A stretch of DNA of 20,511 nucleotides from Candidatus Azambacteria bacterium. GTDB lineage: Bacteria > Patescibacteriota > Minisyncoccia > GWC2-36-17 > WO2-46-25. The translations under genes and the position numbers were made by a program. Shown here one piece after another: positions 13,203 to 20,511 of the stretch; within the stretch, counting starts at the first letter, position 1; each line of letters begins with the position of its first letter. The notes under the pieces were generated by a model, which worked only from the letters and a program-made list of their open reading frames with translations, had not been told where the DNA came from and made no database searches. The stretch lies in the NCBI GenBank assembly GCA_024654415.1, contig JANLHQ010000084.1, positions 1 to 20,511 of the forward strand, read 5' to 3'.

Positions 13203-15977
13203 ATGGCTCTGACGCAAGTTAAAAAAAGAAACGGCGATATTGTTGCGTTCGATATAGATAAAATAAGCAATGCAATAAAAAAGGCGCTTGTCGCAACACA
13301 TACGGCATTCACGGTGGCGGAGCTTATGGATGTAACTACACGCGTGGTGCAAAACGCAGGAATAATGACCGCACAAGGCAGTGTGACGCATGTGGAGCAT
13401 ATACAGGATGTTGTTGAGAAGGAGCTCATGGCGCACGGGTGGTTTGATGCGGCAAAATCATATATTTTATACAGAAAGGAGCATGAGCACGAGCGCTTTG
13501 AAGAAAAAAATAAACTGCTTGAAAAGATAGAGGCGCGGGATATTTCCGTCATAAAGAGGTCTGGCGAGAAAGAGAAGTTTGATGAAAAGAAAATGCGCGG
13601 CGCATTAGTGGCAGCAACAAGGGGATATGAAAACGTAGTTAATATCGATGTGCTTGCTGTGCAGTGCATGGGAGGCTTGCATGATGCGATTACCACTAAA
13701 GATATCCGAAAAGTGCTGGTGATGACCGTACGCTCCTTCATTGAGCAGGATCCGGCATATTCGTTTATAGCGGCACGGCTTGTGCTCCATGGCCTATATA
13801 AAGAGGTTATTGGAAATGATATTGATCTTTCCAATATCGCACAGGCGTATCGTTCGGCATTTGCGCAGAATATACACGATGCGATCGCGGCTGGTGTGCT
13901 CGCGTCAACGCTTGCTACATTTGATCTCACAGTGCTCGCGGCGGCGCTGAAGCCAGAGCGTGATCTTTTATTTAATTACCTCGGCATACAAACGCTTACC
14001 GATCGCTATTTTGCGCGGGATGCGACAAACGGACGCATTTTTGAAGCCCCGCAGTCATTTTGGATGCGCGTGGCGATGGGTATTGCACAGAATGAAAAAG
14101 AAAAAGAGAAAAAAGCGATAGAATTTTATGAGGTGATGTCAGAGCTCCATTTTGTGCCGTCTACGCCGACGCTCTTTCACTCAGGAACACCGCACTCGCA
14201 GATGAGTTCATGTTACGTGAATACCGTGGAGGATGATCTTGCGCATATTTTTAAATGTTTTGCAGATAATGCTCAGCTTTCAAAATGGTCGGGCGGCATC
14301 GGCACTGATTGGACAAATTTAAGGGGTACAGGAGCACTTATTAAAAAGACCGGCGTAGAAAGCCAAGGGATTATTCCATTTTTAAAGATCGCAAATGATG
14401 TGACGCTCGCGATCAATCGGAGCGGTAAGCGGAGGGGGGCAACGTGCGCGACGCTTGAAACATGGCATTATGATATTGAGGATTTCCTTGATCTGCGGAA
14501 AAATACCGGCGATGAGCGTCGCCGTACGCATGATATGGATACGGCTAATTGGGTTCCGGATCTTTTCATGAAACGCGTGGAAGCAGACGGCGAGTGGACG
14601 CTGTTTTCTCCCGATGAAACACCCGACCTCCATCATATCTATGGCAAAAAATTTGAGGAACGCTACGCCGCATATGAGGGGATGGCACGCGAGGGGAAGA
14701 TACGGTTGAAAAAGACAATGAAGGCACGGGATTTATGGAAAAAGATGGTCACGATGCTTTTTGAAACAGGGCATCCGTGGATCACGTTCAAGGACCCATG
14801 TAATATCCGCTCACCTCAGGACCATGTTGGTGTAGTGCATGGGTCCAATCTGTGTACAGAGATTACTCTGAACACTTCAAAAGATGAAACGGCAGTATGT
14901 AACCTTGGCTCGGTGAATCTTGCGTTTCATGTGAAGGATAAGAAGATAGATTCTGCGATGATAGAGCGGACTGTCCGCACCGCGATGCGCATGCTTGATA
15001 ATGTGATCGATATTAATTTTTATCCAACACCGGAAGCAAAAAATGCAAACATGAAACATCGCCCCGTAGGGCTTGGCGTTATGGGGTTTCAAGATGCGCT
15101 GTATCAAATGGATATTCGGTTTGATTCCGAGGCATGTGTGCAGGCCGCAGATGAAAGCATGGAGCTTGTGGCATACCACGCCATTGCATCATCAGCCGAG
15201 CTTGCAAAAGAGCGCGGCGCTTACGAAACATATACAGGGTCAAAGTGGGATCGCGGAATTTTCCCGCAAGACACTATCGCGCTCCTTGAGCAAGAGCGGG
15301 GAGTGCGTATTGATATTCCAAAAGACGGAAAGCTCGATTGGGCGCCGGTACGATCAACAGTGCAACAGCATGGGATGCGTAATTCAAACTGTTTAGCGAT
15401 AGCGCCTACCGCAACAATCGCCAATATCACCGGCGCGACACCCTCTATTGAGCCGGTGTATAAAAATTTGTATGTAAAATCAAACCAAGGAGGAGAATTT
15501 ATCGTGGTGAACACATATCTCGTACAAGAGCTAAAGGAGCTCGGGCTGTGGGATCATGAGCTTCTTGGGAAAATAAAATATCACGATGGTGGTATTACTC
15601 GTATTCATGAGATTCCTGAGCATATACGAGAAAAGTATAAGGAAGCATTTGAGATCGACCCGACGTGGATTATTCGCGCCGCGGCTCAGCGAGGAAAATG
15701 GATTGATCAGAGTCAATCACTTAATATCTTTTTCAAAGGATCTTCCGGGCGAGATATATCGAATATCTATATGTATGCGTGGGCGATGGGACTTAAGACC
15801 ACATACTACTTACGTACGCTTGCGGTCTCGCAGGTAGAGAAGTCGACTATGAATACTGAGGAATTTGGCTCAACGCACAAACGCGCCGCTGACGAGGTGG
15901 TCAAAAAACCAATAACCCCTACTGATACGCCAAAATTATGCGCGATAATAGACCCGACATGCGAAGCATGCCAATAA
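13203..15977 (+). CDS. nrdA: ribonucleoside-diphosphate reductase, alpha (large) subunit
   Basis: The class I catalytic subunit reduces ribonucleotides to deoxyribonucleotides using a radical supplied by NrdB. The 924-residue protein begins with two consecutive ATP-cone regulatory domains (about 1-95 and 113-205), so dATP/ATP activity control is expected. Catalytic features include the first active-site Cys337 in SSCYVN, N-L-C-T-E in the radical loop (GSNLCTEITLN), the partner TAVCNLGSVN and the substrate-binding PTATIANITGATPSIEP. The C-terminal redox pair Cys920/Cys923 (PTCEACQ) accepts electrons from thioredoxin-type donors. The gene is first in an operon with nrdB, four bases away. Confidence 0.96.
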   Translation: MALTQVKKRNGDIVAFDIDKISNAIKKALVATHTAFTVAELMDVTTRVVQNAGIMTAQGSVTHVEHIQDVVEKELMAHGWFDAAKSYILYRKEHEHERFEEKNKLLEKIEARDISVIKRSGEKEKFDEKKMRGALVAATRGYENVVNIDVLAVQCMGGLHDAITTKDIRKVLVMTVRSFIEQDPAYSFIAARLVLHGLYKEVIGNDIDLSNIAQAYRSAFAQNIHDAIAAGVLASTLATFDLTVLAAALKPERDLLFNYLGIQTLTDRYFARDATNGRIFEAPQSFWMRVAMGIAQNEKEKEKKAIEFYEVMSELHFVPSTPTLFHSGTPHSQMSSCYVNTVEDDLAHIFKCFADNAQLSKWSGGIGTDWTNLRGTGALIKKTGVESQGIIPFLKIANDVTLAINRSGKRRGATCATLETWHYDIEDFLDLRKNTGDERRRTHDMDTANWVPDLFMKRVEADGEWTLFSPDETPDLHHIYGKKFEERYAAYEGMAREGKIRLKKTMKARDLWKKMVTMLFETGHPWITFKDPCNIRSPQDHVGVVHGSNLCTEITLNTSKDETAVCNLGSVNLAFHVKDKKIDSAMIERTVRTAMRMLDNVIDINFYPTPEAKNANMKHRPVGLGVMGFQDALYQMDIRFDSEACVQAADESMELVAYHAIASSAELAKERGAYETYTGSKWDRGIFPQDTIALLEQERGVRIDIPKDGKLDWAPVRSTVQQHGMRNSNCLAIAPTATIANITGATPSIEPVYKNLYVKSNQGGEFIVVNTYLVQELKELGLWDHELLGKIKYHDGGITRIHEIPEHIREKYKEAFEIDPTWIIRAAAQRGKWIDQSQSLNIFFKGSSGRDISNIYMYAWAMGLKTTYYLRTLAVSQVEKSTMNTEEFGSTHKRAADEVVKKPITPTDTPKLCAIIDPTCEACQ

Positions 15978-15981
15978 CACT

Positions 15982-17016
15982 ATGCCTATACAAAAAACAA
16001 CACAAAAGGTAGATATCAATAAACGACGCATTATCAATGGCGCTGACGCCGATGTCATTCAACTCTATCCGATGAAGCATACGTTCGCATGGGAAGCGTA
16101 TAACAACGGCAATGCGAATCACTGGCTACCAACTGAGATCAGCATGCAACAAGACATTGAGCAATGGAAATCACACAGTGTGCTTTCTGATGAGGAGCGA
16201 CTCGCATTCAAAACGGTGCTCGGCTTTTTTTCGACCGCTGATTCTATCGCGGCAAATAATATTGTGCTTGCAACATATCGGCACATTACATCACCCGAAT
16301 GTAGAATGTATTGTTTACGTCAGGCGTACGAAGAAGCAATCCATACGCACGCGTATCAATACATCGTGGAGTCTCTGGGATTAGATAGTTATGAGATATT
16401 TAATATGTATCGCGAACGGCAGAGCATTTACGACAAAGACGCATTTATTCTATCGTTTAACGAAGGTATTTTTGATCCAGCGTTCAAAACAGGAACATTT
16501 GAAAATGATCAGAAATTCCTTGAAAATATAGCCGTATTTTCACTCATCATGGAAGGCATTTTCTTTTACAGTTCGTTTGCGGTAATGTTCTCATTTCAGC
16601 GGCAGAATAAGCTCGTGGGTTCTTCACAGCAGATCCAATACATTATGCGCGATGAATCACAGCATCTGAATTTCGGCATTGAAATGATCAACACCATCAA
16701 AGAAGAACAGCCGGAGTTATGGACAGAAGAGTTTCAAGCAAGGATTATTGGCTTAGTGCGAAAAGCGGTGGAGCTTGAATACGCATTTGCGGTTGATTGT
16801 TTCCCAAAGGGGATATTGGGCATCAACTCCGAGAGTTTTAAAACATATATCGAATATATCGCCGATAGGCGTCTTCAACGCGTTGGCCTGCCCGTGCAAT
16901 ACGGGAGCCCTAATCCATTCCCATGGATGTCTGAGGCGGTGGACCTCAATAAGGAAAAGAATTTCTTTGAAACCCGCGTCACCGAATACAAAACCGGCGG
17001 CACCTTGGAGTGGTAG
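15982..17016 (+). CDS. nrdB: ribonucleoside-diphosphate reductase, beta (radical) subunit
   Basis: The beta subunit holds the dimetal centre that makes the radical. In the 344-residue protein the six expected ligands are Asp87, Glu118, His121, Glu191, Glu225 and His228. The residue five positions along the helix, Tyr125 in EAIHTHAYQYI, is the radical-tyrosine position. The surrounding EA-I/V-HTH sequence and residue spacing closely resemble the Chlamydia-type (class Ic) beta subunit, which has phenylalanine there; here a tyrosine is present. The metal, iron or manganese-iron, cannot be told from sequence. The C-terminal tail (EYKTGGTLEW) should dock on NrdA. Confidence 0.95.
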   Translation: MPIQKTTQKVDINKRRIINGADADVIQLYPMKHTFAWEAYNNGNANHWLPTEISMQQDIEQWKSHSVLSDEERLAFKTVLGFFSTADSIAANNIVLATYRHITSPECRMYCLRQAYEEAIHTHAYQYIVESLGLDSYEIFNMYRERQSIYDKDAFILSFNEGIFDPAFKTGTFENDQKFLENIAVFSLIMEGIFFYSSFAVMFSFQRQNKLVGSSQQIQYIMRDESQHLNFGIEMINTIKEEQPELWTEEFQARIIGLVRKAVELEYAFAVDCFPKGILGINSESFKTYIEYIADRRLQRVGLPVQYGSPNPFPWMSEAVDLNKEKNFFETRVTEYKTGGTLEW

Positions 17017-17030
17017 AAAAATGGGAAATG

Positions 17031-17066
17031 AAAAAGCGGGGCTGCTTATGCAGACCCGCTTTTTTT
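17031..17066. terminator. bidirectional terminator between nrdB and a convergent gene
   Basis: AAAAAGCGGG (17031-17040) pairs with CCCGCTTTTT (17055-17064), extended inside by CTGC/GCAG with loop TTAT. The T-run reads to 17066 on the plus strand, and the A-run provides five T on the minus strand, so it can end both nrdAB and the minus-strand gene that stops at 17072. Confidence 0.92.
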
Positions 17067-17071
17067 GTTCC

Positions 17072-17287
17072 TTATACCAATTCGAGCTCTCTAGCGAGAT
17101 ATGCGCCAACGTTGCCATTGCTCTGCCGTATATAATAGAGATCACCGTCATGCACCCGGCTTATAACAATCCCTGTAATGCTAGCTCTGCGGGCATCAAG
17201 ATATTTTTGAGAGACCAGCATCCGCATTTCTGTTTTTTTAAGGTTTTCATCCGTGGCCGTAACTCGTACTGTTTCGCCTAATCTCAT
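17072..17287 (-). CDS. small unknown protein with consensus promoter
   Basis: The 71-residue protein is not recognised. It looks beta-rich and soluble, with alternating strands (ETVRVTATDE, ASITGIVISRVHDGDLYYIRQ) and a C-terminal VGAYLARELELV; a small barrel is conceivable. It is real on expression signals: GGGAGG six to twelve bases before the ATG at 17287, a perfect TTGACA/TATAAT promoter, a leader of about 60 bases and a bidirectional terminator five bases after its stop. The consensus promoter implies high expression. It is convergent to nrdAB and divergent from comEC, with no obvious functional partner. Confidence 0.75.
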   Translation of the reverse strand: MRLGETVRVTATDENLKKTEMRMLVSQKYLDARRASITGIVISRVHDGDLYYIRQSNGNVGAYLARELELV

Positions 17288-17353
17288 TGGCTTCCTCCCT
17301 TGAAAGGTTTATTTGTATTCAGTTTTTAAAGGTGCTTCTTTGTGGTTTGCAAC

Positions 17354-17381
17354 ATTATATCATAAAACAATAGTTTGTCAA
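17354..17381 (-). promoter_or_regulatory. consensus promoter of the 71-residue gene
   Basis: On the minus strand TTGACA (17381-17376) and TATAAT (17359-17354) are both perfect, with a 16-base spacer. The start should be near 17347. The -35 overlaps the -35 of the opposite comEC promoter at the shared word TTGTCAA. Confidence 0.85.
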
Positions 17382-17404
17382 TGATGCGTGCATTCAAGTA
17401 CTAT
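17375..17404 (+). promoter_or_regulatory. divergent promoter of comEC, overlapping -35
   Basis: TTGTCA (17375-17380), 18 bases, TACTAT (17399-17404). Transcription would begin around 17411-17413, which is the second ATG of the comEC frame, so a leaderless message starting at 17413 is likely and the annotated 17407 start may be two codons too long. Confidence 0.5.
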
Positions 17405-17406
17405 AG

Positions 17407-18765
17407 ATGTATATGTCCAAATCGCGGATATTTCTTGCGCTCATGCTGTGTTTTGTCGGAGGCGTTGCGCTCCGTTCTTTTGTTGTCGTTGGAGAAATAT
17501 ATTCGCTGATCAGCATTGGTGTATTAGTGCTTGTTATGCTCGCGTTCTCGCGTGATACGAAGGTCGTGCTATATTCAGCACTGGCGGGCATATCCTTTTT
17601 CGGCATGCTGTGGTTTTCATCATTTGAACCACGACAGTTAGTGCTCGAAAAACAAGTGGGGACTAAAATAGATATAGAAGGAACCGTAGTACGCGACCCG
17701 GAATTTCGCGCTAATACTCAGCGCCTTGTGGTGGCGCCGCATGATACGCCGAAAGAAAATATACTCGTCGTTGCGCCGCGATATCCCGAGGTGGTATATG
17801 GCGACACGGTACTTGTGACGGGTACGCTCAAACGGCCGGAAAATTTCAGCGGGTTTGATTACGCGGGGTATCTCGCGAAAGACGATATTTATTTTACGAT
17901 GAATTATGCTGATGTTGTGGTTGTGCGCGAGGGGAGTGGAATACAGCGCAGTCTGTTTGCATTTAAAAATCGACTGAAAGAAAACATCGATCTTGCGATG
18001 CCGTCGCCGCACGCTTCGTTTGTGAATGGCATATTACTTGGCGATACCGCCGATATGCCAAAGGAGCTTACCGATGCTTTTGTCGCCGCAGGTGTGTCGC
18101 ACCTCACCGCGCTTTCCGGATACAACATTACTATTATTGCGATATTTGTCGCGTTTGCGCTTTCGTTCTTTTTTACATCATCGGTGGCAATCACCGCGCT
18201 TTCTATAGCGGGCATAACACTTTTTGTGCTTATGACGGGCGCATCACCATCGGTGGTTCGTGCGGCAATCATGGGTGTTGCGCTTCTTTTGGCGCGCCAT
18301 TTTGGCCGGCAAAGCGCGCCACTTATGGTTATTGTGTTTGCGGCGTTTACGATGATCGTGTTTAACCCGCGCGTGCTGTTGTTTGATATCGGCTTTCAGC
18401 TTTCGTTTTTGGCGGTACTTGGGCTCGCGTATGTCGCGCCGTATCTGCAAAAGAAAATGGCGCGCGTGCCTGAATTTTTGAAATGGAAAGAATCATTTGC
18501 CACCACCATGTCCGCGCAGGTTGTGGTATTGCCGCTTCTTATATATCAGTTTGGGCAGGTTTCAATTGTGGCGCCGGTGGTAAATGTGCTTGTCCTTCCG
18601 CTTATGCCGTTTGCGATGTTGTTTGGTTTTTTGACCGGCGTAGCAGGATTTATCACCCCGTTTGCGGCAACACTATTCGCGTATCCGTTATGGCTCATCA
18701 CCGCGTATCAGCTTCACGTCATTGAATATTTTGCATCGCTCCCGCATTCGCTTATTTCTTTATAA
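17407..18765 (+). CDS. comEC: ComEC/Rec2 family DNA-uptake channel (membrane part)
   Basis: ComEC forms the inner-membrane channel that brings single-stranded DNA into the cell during natural transformation. The 452-residue protein begins with membrane helices (about 7-70) and an outer domain (DUF4131-like, about 75-185). The competence domain follows, with the characteristic NGILLGDTADMPKELTDAF and SHLTALSGYNITII segments (about 207-240), and then a series of hydrophobic helices to the end. It lacks the hydrolase domain that many ComEC proteins carry at the C-terminus; that domain is encoded separately from 18929. The start at 17407 or 17413 (both ATG) is discussed at the promoter. Confidence 0.93.
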   Translation: MYMSKSRIFLALMLCFVGGVALRSFVVVGEIYSLISIGVLVLVMLAFSRDTKVVLYSALAGISFFGMLWFSSFEPRQLVLEKQVGTKIDIEGTVVRDPEFRANTQRLVVAPHDTPKENILVVAPRYPEVVYGDTVLVTGTLKRPENFSGFDYAGYLAKDDIYFTMNYADVVVVREGSGIQRSLFAFKNRLKENIDLAMPSPHASFVNGILLGDTADMPKELTDAFVAAGVSHLTALSGYNITIIAIFVAFALSFFFTSSVAITALSIAGITLFVLMTGASPSVVRAAIMGVALLLARHFGRQSAPLMVIVFAAFTMIVFNPRVLLFDIGFQLSFLAVLGLAYVAPYLQKKMARVPEFLKWKESFATTMSAQVVVLPLLIYQFGQVSIVAPVVNVLVLPLMPFAMLFGFLTGVAGFITPFAATLFAYPLWLITAYQLHVIEYFASLPHSLISL

Positions 18766-18801
18766 TAATTTGAATGACGAAATTAATTTTTTCCTTGATT
18801 A

Positions 18802-18918
18802 TTCCCGCCACCCCGTCAACCCTTTCTTTAATCCGCTCACGCCTTTTATTTATATAATAGTTATTGAAGGGCTGCTCTTCCGTTAAGATAAAAGAAATGG
18901 TTGACGGGGTGGCGGGAA
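18802..18918. repeat. 117-bp inverted-repeat (MITE-like) element
   Basis: The outer 20 bases (18802-18821 and 18899-18918) are perfect inverted copies, rich in G and C (CCCGCCACCCCGTCAACC is the inner part of the left arm). Pairing continues inside, with TTTCTTT against AAAGAAA (18823-18829/18891-18897) and ATC/GAT (18831-18833/18887-18889). About 30 of 32 positions pair, enclosing an AT-rich 53-base interior. There is no ORF, no T-run and no clear target-site duplication. It fills most of the 163-base gap between the two ComEC genes. Confidence 0.75.
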
Positions 18919-18928
18919 ACGAAACCCA

Positions 18929-19780
18929 ATGAACAAACGATATTATTTTTTCTTCCTAATTTTTACCGCGGCATCCGTGTGGGCTTTTGCGGTTGCGGGC
19001 GCGCCGCGTGATTTTCTTTCGGTGTATGCGCTTGATGTGGGGCAGGGCGATGCGACCTTCATCGAAACGCCACGGCGGCATCAGATACTGATCGACGGTG
19101 GGCCCGATACGCGCGTGGTCTCTGAGCTTGCTGAAGTAATGTCGTTTTGGGATAGGAGCATTGATCTTATCGTGCTCACGCACCCGCAGGAGGATCATAT
19201 GTTTGGCTTCATTGAGGTGCTACGACGATATGATGTGGCAAACGTCTTGATGACCGGGGTGAATTACCACACGCGAACGTATGAGGAATTTAAAAAAGCG
19301 ATAGAAAAAGAGGGCGCGCGCGTGATACTGGCTCGTGCCGGCGAGAAGATAAAGTTTGATGACGGCGTGGAAATGGATATTTTGTTTCCGACAAACACGA
19401 TAGCGGGTACGGATGCGCCCGCTGATGTGAACGATACTTCGGTGGCATCACGTCTGCGGTTTGGAGAAAGGACATTTCTTTTTATGGGCGACGCAGGCAT
19501 ACAGGAGGAGTCAGCGTTAGTATATTCCGGAGAAGATATTGACATTGATGTGCTCAAAGTAAATCATCATGGATCACGGACATCGACATCGTTATTATTT
19601 TTGGAGAAGACCACGCCTACACTTGCGCTTGTGTCGGTTGGAGCAAAGAACAAGTACGGACACCCGCATCAGGATACGCTCACGCGGCTTGCAGAGGTGC
19701 CCATATATCGCACCGACACACAGGGGAGAGTCGCGGTGTATACTGATGGCGTGCATATTAGTGTCGCTACTGAGCGCTGA
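18929..19780 (+). CDS. ComEC-type metallo-beta-lactamase-fold hydrolase
   Basis: The 283-residue protein corresponds to the C-terminal domain of fused ComEC/Rec2 proteins. After one N-terminal membrane helix (about 6-24) it has the typical SVYALDVGQGDATFIETP opening (31-48), ILIDGG, the metal motif THPQEDH (84-90, so H-x3-D-H with Gln where some members have His), LFMGDAG, and KVNHHGSRTS. In transformable bacteria this domain is thought to degrade the non-transported strand. The membrane helix would place it on the outer face next to the channel. It begins 10 bases after the hairpin element and has no Shine-Dalgarno sequence. Confidence 0.92.
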   Translation: MNKRYYFFFLIFTAASVWAFAVAGAPRDFLSVYALDVGQGDATFIETPRRHQILIDGGPDTRVVSELAEVMSFWDRSIDLIVLTHPQEDHMFGFIEVLRRYDVANVLMTGVNYHTRTYEEFKKAIEKEGARVILARAGEKIKFDDGVEMDILFPTNTIAGTDAPADVNDTSVASRLRFGERTFLFMGDAGIQEESALVYSGEDIDIDVLKVNHHGSRTSTSLLFLEKTTPTLALVSVGAKNKYGHPHQDTLTRLAEVPIYRTDTQGRVAVYTDGVHISVATER

Positions 19781-19783
19781 TAT

Positions 19784-19813
19784 GCTGACTTGTATTTTTA
19801 GTGGCAGTATGAT
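19784..19813 (+). promoter_or_regulatory. possible promoter of ndk
   Basis: CTGACT (19784-19789), 18 bases, TATGAT (19808-19813). The -10 is good and the -35 fair. The gene starts about 31 bases downstream of the box. Confidence 0.35.
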
Positions 19814-19844
19814 ATTTTTCGAACATTAATTAAAAAAAGTTAGT

Positions 19845-20351
19845 ATGTCAAAAACAAACGAACGAACACTTGTTATCTTGAAACCCGATGCCCTTGACCG
19901 GGGTATTGTTGGTGAAATTATTACTCGATTCGAGCGGGTGGGCATGAAAATCGTCGGGATGAAAATTCTTGTATCTGAAAAAGATACAGCAGCACAGCAT
20001 TACACCGAGGATTTAGCACAACGGAGAGGAGAGCACGTGAGAACTATGATGATCGATATGATCACGTCAGGGCCAATCGTGGCGATAGTGCTTGAAGGCA
20101 TTGATGTTGTTGAGGTGGTGCGTAAGATGATCGGCGCAACAGAGCCAAAGTCCGCCGCCCCAGGAACTATCCGCGGTGACTACGCTCATATTTCATATCG
20201 CTTCGCTGATGAAAAGAAGATCGGCGTGTTTAATCTTATTCATGCATCTGCTTCACCGGAAGAAGCGCTTGTGGAGGTAAACATCTGGTTTAAACCAGAT
20301 GAGCTTGTCAGCCATACTCCTAGCTATACGAAATTCACCCTTCACGAGTAG
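19845..20351 (+). CDS. ndk: nucleoside diphosphate kinase
   Basis: Ndk transfers the terminal phosphate between nucleoside triphosphates and diphosphates, completing the dNTP supply begun by NrdAB nearby. The 168-residue protein has TLVILKPDAL (8-17, Lys13), the GATEPKSAAPGTIRGDYA substrate loop (97-114) and the phosphorylated His133 in NLIHASAS. It is longer than the common 140-150 residues. The extra length is between GDYA and the active histidine (about 10 residues, HISYRFADEKK) and at the C-terminus (PDELVSHTPSYTKF). Everything needed for catalysis is present. Confidence 0.96.
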   Translation: MSKTNERTLVILKPDALDRGIVGEIITRFERVGMKIVGMKILVSEKDTAAQHYTEDLAQRRGEHVRTMMIDMITSGPIVAIVLEGIDVVEVVRKMIGATEPKSAAPGTIRGDYAHISYRFADEKKIGVFNLIHASASPEEALVEVNIWFKPDELVSHTPSYTKFTLHE

Positions 20352-20362
20352 TAGGCAAGTGG

Positions 20363-20391
20363 TTGTATTCTTGCCAAAAAAGGAGTACAAT
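20363..20391 (+). promoter_or_regulatory. strong promoter after ndk, reading out of the window
   Basis: TTGTAT (20363-20368), exactly 17 bases, TACAAT (20386-20391). The -35 sits in the loop of a small inverted repeat, GGCAAG (20354-20359) and CTTGCC (20370-20375), a possible operator or weak ndk terminator without a T-run. The start should be near 20398. Confidence 0.7.
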
Positions 20392-20397
20392 ACCAGT

Positions 20398-20511
20398 GGT
20401 TCTACAAGAGGTAGGCAACGACTTAAGGTCAAATAATTGTTCTAGGGAGCCTTACATTGGTATGAATTGCTGGTTCGTCCGGAATTCACACCTGCGGGCA
20501 CCCACGTGGGC
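20398..20511 (+). ncRNA. probable structured non-coding RNA, cut by the window end
   Basis: Behind a good promoter there is no ORF but several helices can be drawn: TGAATT with AATTCA around a TTCG-containing loop (about 20462-20487), and the palindrome CCCACGTGGG near the end. The order AGCCTTA (20448-20454), hairpin, then CACCTGCGGGCACC recalls the 3' arm of 6S RNA (E. coli 6S has AGCCTTA, a hairpin, then CAGCCTGCGGCGGC). However, no complementary 5' arm is obvious in the 50 bases before it, so 6S is only a suggestion. tmRNA, RNase P RNA and SRP RNA signatures are not visible. Limits are approximate. Confidence 0.4.

Noticed and set aside
13163..13930. Minus-strand frame of 255 residues opposite nrdA
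   Set aside because: Antisense to the conserved ATP-cone domains, Ser/Cys-rich, no motif, and it would overlap the nrdA promoter.
18777..18924. ACGAAA on both sides of the 117-bp hairpin as a target-site duplication
   Set aside because: The copies are not adjacent to the arm ends on the left side (about 19 bases away), and a 6-base match in AT-rich DNA is easily chance.
20178..20208. ndk segment as another inserted palindrome (shares GACTACGCT and TATCGCTTCGCTG with the mfd insertion)
   Set aside because: The words encode the conserved GDYA and a plausible YRFADEK segment, and no hairpin is present, so this is probably coincidence and codon usage.
1..20511. tRNA or rRNA genes, CRISPR arrays, insertion sequences with transposase
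   Set aside because: None was seen: no tRNA-like T-arm/anticodon arrangement, no regularly spaced repeats and no transposase motifs.

Overview
The window looks like a chromosome segment of a small-genome bacterium, most likely a member of the Candidate Phyla Radiation (Patescibacteria, Parcubacteria-like). That placement is an inference from compact gene packing, a strongly reduced Mfd, a ComEC split into two proteins, an S21 next to YqeY/YbeY, few Shine-Dalgarno sequences, and several promoters sitting so close to the start codon that leaderless mRNAs are expected. TGA is used as an ordinary stop (hisS, the HIT gene and the ComEC-type hydrolase all end in TGA), which argues against the TGA-glycine groups (Gracilibacteria/SR1).

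Positions 1-2650 are a visibly AT-rich accessory block: the 3' end of a RelE/ParE-type toxin, an unknown multi-pass membrane protein, an unknown protein with a HEPN-like R-x5-H motif, and a complete SAM-I (S-box) riboswitch with its own promoter, antiterminator and terminator. The riboswitch is followed by two small overlapping genes of unknown function.

Positions 2649-6314 (minus strand) form an LCP-family gene - pth - mfd operon. The Mfd is about 685 residues, lacks most of the UvrB-like module and the C-terminal domain, and carries an in-frame insertion inside its RNA-polymerase-binding domain.

Positions 6352-13094 (plus strand) hold an unknown two-TM small protein, then lepB, hisS, a HIT hydrolase and rpsU, then (after a 122-bp palindromic repeat) yqeY, ybeY, ftsA and ftsZ, closed by a strong terminator. 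The theme is secretion, translation and cell division.

Positions 13123-17066 are the nrdA-nrdB operon (aerobic class I ribonucleotide reductase) with its own promoter and a bidirectional terminator, which also serves a small convergent gene with a consensus promoter (17072-17287, minus). Positions 17375-20351 hold ComEC as separate channel and hydrolase genes, with a 117-bp hairpin element between them, then ndk. The window ends in a strong promoter and the start of a probable structured non-coding RNA.

The most interesting signals are the SAM riboswitch controlling two orphan genes, the palindrome-bearing insertion in Mfd that shares a short word with an intergenic palindromic repeat, the hairpin element between the two ComEC halves, and the unidentified RNA at the right edge.
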